Shown one piece after another: positions 4,939 through 7,635 of a DNA stretch of 7,635 bases. Every line of letters begins with the position of its first letter. Within the stretch, counting starts at the first letter, position 1. A program made the position numbers and the translations under genes. The notes below the pieces were generated by a model that saw nothing but the letters and a program-made list of their open reading frames with translations, did not search any database and was not told where the DNA came from. This stretch comes from an uncultured Pseudomonadota bacterium (GTDB taxonomy: Bacteria; Pseudomonadota; Alphaproteobacteria; RF32; CAG-239): positions 1-7,635 of the forward strand of contig CASFLB010000059.1 of the NCBI GenBank assembly GCA_949295395.1, in the 5' to 3' direction.

Positions 4939-5568
4939 ATGAAAGTTTTGATGATAAATGGCGGAGCCAGTGATGATGGATGTACCGCAACCGCTCTTGA
5001 TGAAATTGCTGAGATTTTGCGTCACGAGCGGATTGAATCCGAAATTATTCATCTTGGCAAAAATCCTATTCGCGACTGTATCGGCTGTCAAGCTTGTCGC
5101 AAAAACAAAAATAATCGTTGTGTCTTTGATGATGATTTGGTTAATGTTATTATTGAAAAAGCTGAAAAATCTGACGGTTTTATCTTTGCTTCTCCGGTTT
5201 ATTATGCTCACCCCAGCGGACGTATTTTATCCGTGCTTGACCGTGCTTTTTATGCCGGAAGTAATGCTTTTGCTTTTAAACCGGGAGCGGCTGTTGTGAC
5301 CGCTCGTCGCGGCGGCACCAGCGCAGCTCTTGATGTCCTCAACAAATATTTTACCATAAACCGTATGCCGGTTGTTTCATCCTCTTATTGGAACATGGTT
5401 CATGGCGCCAAAGCGGAAGAAATTTCTCGTGACGAGGAAGGTGTCCAAACCCTTTATAATCTTGCAAAAAATATGGCTTGGATGCTTAAAATGATTCAAA
5501 CCGCCAAAGAAACCATGCTCCCCATGCCGGAGTGCAAATATGGTTCTAAAACAAATTTTATACGCTAA
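4939..5568 (+). CDS. Flavodoxin-fold NAD(P)H-dependent oxidoreductase with four-cysteine Fe-S motif
   Basis: A 209-aa cytosolic protein of the NADPH-dependent FMN reductase/iron-sulfur flavoprotein group. The first strand KVLMING (2-8) leads into the FMN-phosphate loop GGASDDGCTATAL (8-20). The cysteine cluster Cys47, Cys50, Cys53 and Cys61 (C-x2-C-x2-C-x7-C) fits the compact motif that binds a [4Fe-4S] cluster in Methanosarcina iron-sulfur flavoprotein, followed by FDDDLVNVI (63-71). A second flavin-contact segment is SPVYYAHPSGRILSVLDR (85-102), and ARRGGTSAALDVLNKYF (122-138) with SYWN (149-152) completes the family pattern. The electron donor and acceptor are unknown; detoxification of quinones or oxygen, or redox housekeeping, is possible. 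The gene stands alone, divergent from the 116-aa orphan and convergent with the DUF3137 gene. Cluster binding is inferred from cysteine spacing only. Confidence 0.85.
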   Translation: MKVLMINGGASDDGCTATALDEIAEILRHERIESEIIHLGKNPIRDCIGCQACRKNKNNRCVFDDDLVNVIIEKAEKSDGFIFASPVYYAHPSGRILSVLDRAFYAGSNAFAFKPGAAVVTARRGGTSAALDVLNKYFTINRMPVVSSSYWNMVHGAKAEEISRDEEGVQTLYNLAKNMAWMLKMIQTAKETMLPMPECKYGSKTNFIR

Positions 5569-5583
5569 TTTTTTTTCAATATC

Positions 5584-5615
5584 AACAACGGCCGGTTTTC
5601 TTTCCGGCCGTTGTT
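5584..5615. terminator. GC-rich hairpin between convergent genes
   Basis: The 12-base arms 5584-5595 (AACAACGGCCGG) and 5604-5615 (its exact complement) enclose an eight-base pyrimidine loop. On the plus strand the arm ends in TTGTTTTA, a modest T tract for the flavoprotein gene. On the minus strand the hairpin begins immediately after the DUF3137 stop codon, but its T tract is poor. It is most likely a terminator for the plus strand, possibly used in both directions. Confidence 0.75.
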
Positions 5616-6593
5616 TTACATTCCGATATGTTGATTAAGCTTGAGAATATTAACAATGGAAAACAATGTCCAAAATTCTTCAAAAACATTTTCAAACCGC
5701 CTTTGGTTAAGATTTGTTTTGAAAAACGAACAGGCTTCAAACATATCTTTGCCAGTATCAATCGCTAACAATATCTTATTGTTATAAAAGCTCATTTCGA
5801 TTTTTGTGCCGGCATACAGCTCCTTTAAGCGCAATATTCGCTCCATAAATCCTGTTGTTAAAATATAGCGAGCCTCAACCTGATTGGTGGAATAAACCTC
5901 AAACTGCTTTTCAAAGACAACATCTTCTAAAGTAACACGCTCCATTTTATCAAAGCTCTTAAAGCGATTGAAAAAACCTTTGTCCTTTAAGACTATTGTC
6001 TGACCGCTAAAGTTTTTGTTCATATCCATTTCAACAACAATGCCTTGAAAAACCGTTACTCTGTGACGGCGGCCTTTTGAATCTTGGCGAATCTCCTTAA
6101 GTGTTTGTTCATATACATTAATGCCGACACCTTGATAACGTCCAAAAAAGCAATCATCCGCTTCATATTCGTCGTATCTTGGAAAGATAAGGCTTTTTTC
6201 CATAGAAAGCCTATCCATTTTTTGACCTTGCTTATAGTAAAACCCATCAAAAAATTTTACAAATACGCCCATGATGTCGTCTTTTATTTGTTTGCGATAT
6301 TTGGCAAAAGGGCCTCGTAAAATAAATACCGTTATCGCACATAATACAAAACCACCGTTAAAAATGACCTCACTGTCAAAATTGTAACGCCTTTGAAGCC
6401 AATATCCCAAAACTATTAACATGGGAAGAATAATAATTGCCATCCATACTAAACGCCAAAAACTTTTGACGCACTTTAAGCGAAAATCTTCTTTTTGCTG
6501 CAACAAAGGAACAAGAATATTGTTATAATATTCAACAAACTTTGTTCTTAAATCCGCGTATTGTTGCTGTTCTTCCTGCGAGTGTTTTATCAT
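5616..6593 (-). CDS. DUF3137 domain membrane protein
   Basis: A 325-aa protein. The N terminus (1-45) is a charged helix. Two membrane segments follow at about 46-66 and 75-93, separated by a short loop, and the rest (about 94-325) is a soluble domain. That domain shows DUF3137 features: DCFFGRYQGVGINVYE (147-162), a strand pair with FQGIVVEMD (182-190), and the conserved block LEDVVFEKQFEVYSTNQVEA (222-241) followed by RYILTTGFMERI (242-253). The family's function is unknown; it very often sits next to lemA in Alphaproteobacteria, as here. The ATG at 6593 lies 2 nt after the lemA stop with no good ribosome binding site, so translation is probably coupled to lemA. The stop codon touches the hairpin at 5584-5615. 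The soluble domain is expected on the cytoplasmic side, inferred from the positive residues after segment two. Confidence 0.85.
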   Translation of the reverse strand: MIKHSQEEQQQYADLRTKFVEYYNNILVPLLQQKEDFRLKCVKSFWRLVWMAIIILPMLIVLGYWLQRRYNFDSEVIFNGGFVLCAITVFILRGPFAKYRKQIKDDIMGVFVKFFDGFYYKQGQKMDRLSMEKSLIFPRYDEYEADDCFFGRYQGVGINVYEQTLKEIRQDSKGRRHRVTVFQGIVVEMDMNKNFSGQTIVLKDKGFFNRFKSFDKMERVTLEDVVFEKQFEVYSTNQVEARYILTTGFMERILRLKELYAGTKIEMSFYNNKILLAIDTGKDMFEACSFFKTNLNQRRFENVFEEFWTLFSIVNILKLNQHIGM

Positions 6594-6595
6594 TA

Positions 6596-7162
6596 TTATT
6601 TCATAAACTTGCTAACATCAATACGTTCTTTAGCGGCTTCTTCAGCTTCAAAAAACGGCATATCGGCTTTGACGCCCACCATTGCCGCAACAATATTTCC
6701 GGGGAAGATTTCGGCCGTGTTCTTCAAATCATTTACGCTGGCGTTGTAAAAGCGGCGTGCGGCGGCAATATGTTCTTCAACCTCATTAAAGCTTTGCATG
6801 GCTTGAAGCATAGTTTGATTTGACTTTAAATCAGGATAATTTTCTACTGATATCATAAATTCTCTCATTTTGGCATCAATTTCGGCAGATAACTTCATGG
6901 CTTCTTGCGGATTGGTGTTAAATGTTTGTTTTAGGGCTTCTGTACGAAGACGCACAATATCCGTCATTAAAGATTTTTCATGCGTCATAAATTTTTCAGC
7001 CATTTGCAACAGATTGGGAATCAAATCATAGCGTTTTTTTAACTGGACATCTATGCCCGATGTGGCCTCTTTTACTTTATTTCTTTTGCGAATGAGTGAT
7101 ACATATAACCCATAAAATCCGAGTAGGACAACTCCTGCGATAATACCGATTGTTATTGCCAT
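6596..7162 (-). CDS. lemA: LemA family membrane-anchored protein
   Basis: A 188-aa LemA protein of usual length. One N-terminal membrane segment (about 3-24) is followed by a long four-helix-type domain. Hallmarks are IDVQLKKRYDLIPNL (37-51), the HEK segment (61-63), ENYPDLKSNQTMLQAMQ (107-123), and RRFYNASVNDLKN (136-148) followed by FPGNIVA (153-159). In other bacteria LemA proteins are inner-membrane proteins with the bulk of the chain outside the membrane, and the precise role is unclear. I chose the ATG at 7162 because AAAGG (complement of 7170-7174) lies seven bases upstream; an ATG at 7177 would add five residues (MKGKN) with a weaker site. It is the first gene of a two-gene unit with the DUF3137 protein. 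Confidence 0.9.
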   Translation of the reverse strand: MAITIGIIAGVVLLGFYGLYVSLIRKRNKVKEATSGIDVQLKKRYDLIPNLLQMAEKFMTHEKSLMTDIVRLRTEALKQTFNTNPQEAMKLSAEIDAKMREFMISVENYPDLKSNQTMLQAMQSFNEVEEHIAAARRFYNASVNDLKNTAEIFPGNIVAAMVGVKADMPFFEAEEAAKERIDVSKFMK

Positions 7163-7169
7163 ATTTTTA

Positions 7170-7174
7170 CCTTT
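7170..7174 (-). promoter_or_regulatory. Ribosome binding site favouring the 7162 lemA start
   Basis: On the minus strand AAAGG lies seven bases before the ATG at 7162 and sits inside the first codons of the alternative start at 7177. Its position supports the shorter lemA product. Confidence 0.5.
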
Positions 7175-7194
7175 CATCAGTTTCCATAGACAGC

Positions 7195-7200
7195 AGTATA
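7195..7200 (-). promoter_or_regulatory. Possible lemA -10 element
   Basis: TATACT on the minus strand (complement of 7195-7200) lies 32 bases before the lemA start at 7162. The region 17 bases further upstream reads AATATT, a poor -35. Some promoter is expected in the AT-rich 7178-7236 stretch, and this is the best -10 I can see. Confidence 0.3.
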
Positions 7201-7236
7201 GATGTTTTTCGCTAAAAAATATTTAATATCACAAAA

Positions 7237-7620
7237 ATGTGCAAGTATGGAAACGATAGTTGCATGACACCTACATATCAATTATCAGGAAAATTCCAAG
7301 AAAACGGTTTTAGCGATACTAATTTTTCTTTTATGACTAACGACGGATTTAAAATAAAAATAATGCCAAAAACTGCAGGTACTGAGTGGAACTCAATTAC
7401 TATAGATGTAAATGGCGATAAAAACCCAAATACAATAGGTCGTGATATCTTTCTTTATAGAATGGATGAGAGAGGACTTATTCATCCATACTATGGTTTA
7501 GTATATTCTGGCGGTAATACGCATATGTATTGGAGAACCAATGAAAATTTGTGTGGTTGGCCTGGTAAAAAAGTTCCACAAAACAGCACCGGATATGGAT
7601 GTACAGCAAGAGTTATATAG
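7237..7620 (+). pseudogene. Pilin/pseudopilin-like fragment lacking the N-terminal helix
   Basis: The open frame encodes 127 residues from an ATG at 7237 (the frame is open back to a TAA at 7213-7215). The sequence resembles the globular C-terminal part of prepilin-type proteins found in many gut bacteria: LSGKFQENGFSDTNFSFMT (16-34), DVNGDKNPNTIGRDIFLYRM (57-76), then Gly/Tyr/Asn-rich sequence with a final cysteine pair and a GYGCTARVI end. The prepilin leader and hydrophobic helix that should come first (about 100 residues) are absent, there is no ribosome binding site, and the chain stops where related proteins, as I recall them, continue with a short tail. Four of five arginines use AGA and isoleucine often uses ATA, unlike the neighbours, hinting at transfer or relaxed selection. 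A short expressed secreted-type protein is an alternative, but no signal peptide is present. Confidence 0.6.
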
Positions 7621-7635
7621 CCTACACCATTCTCT

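Noticed and set aside
4801..5211. N-terminal extension of the 116-aa minus-strand protein to an ATG at 5211
   Set aside because: It would run antisense through the first 270 bases of the flavoprotein gene and through an AT-rich divergent promoter region. The extra residues are Asn/Ile/Phe-rich, typical of non-coding AT-rich DNA.

Overview
This is an AT-rich bacterial window with eleven supportable genes, one of them a gene fragment, plus the first five codons of another gene at the left edge. The gene set (a bacterial ELM1/DUF1022 protein and a lemA-DUF3137 pair) and the codon use suggest an alphaproteobacterium, probably uncultured and perhaps host-associated. No rRNA, tRNA or housekeeping marker is present, so that placement is an inference from gene families only.

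Layout, left to right. (1) Positions 1-80: a strong sigma70-type promoter, a good ribosome binding site and the first codons of a minus-strand gene that leaves the window. (2) 113-1133, minus: an ELM1-family protein with its own terminator. (3) 1206-2188, plus: a cluster of small genes I do not recognise. It holds a 101-aa secreted protein, a 31-aa ORF with an excellent ribosome binding site, and a 166-aa secreted protein with two cysteines. (4) 2250-4406, plus: an apparent operon of a class B (CbpA-like) J-domain chaperone, a DUF1349 protein starting 2 nt after it, and a nitroreductase of the SagB/ThcOx type with a signal peptide. It ends at a strong bidirectional hairpin. (5) 4450-4800, minus: a 116-aa orphan. 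(6) 4939-5568, plus: a flavodoxin-fold oxidoreductase with a compact four-cysteine Fe-S motif. (7) 5616-7162, minus: lemA followed by a DUF3137 membrane protein, converging on the flavoprotein gene across a 12-bp hairpin. (8) 7237-7620, plus: a pilin/pseudopilin-like fragment that lacks the N-terminal prepilin helix and apparently the usual C-terminal tail, with deviant codon use.

How the genes may work together: the J-protein/DUF1349/nitroreductase genes are close enough to be co-transcribed, and lemA-DUF3137 is a recurrent pair. The rest look like separate short transcription units. I see no convincing new multi-gene system. The best leads are the secreted small-protein cluster at 1206-2188, the exported nitroreductase in a chaperone operon, and the pilin remnant. 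No gene-free stretch exceeds 300 bases; the longest is 4801-4938.
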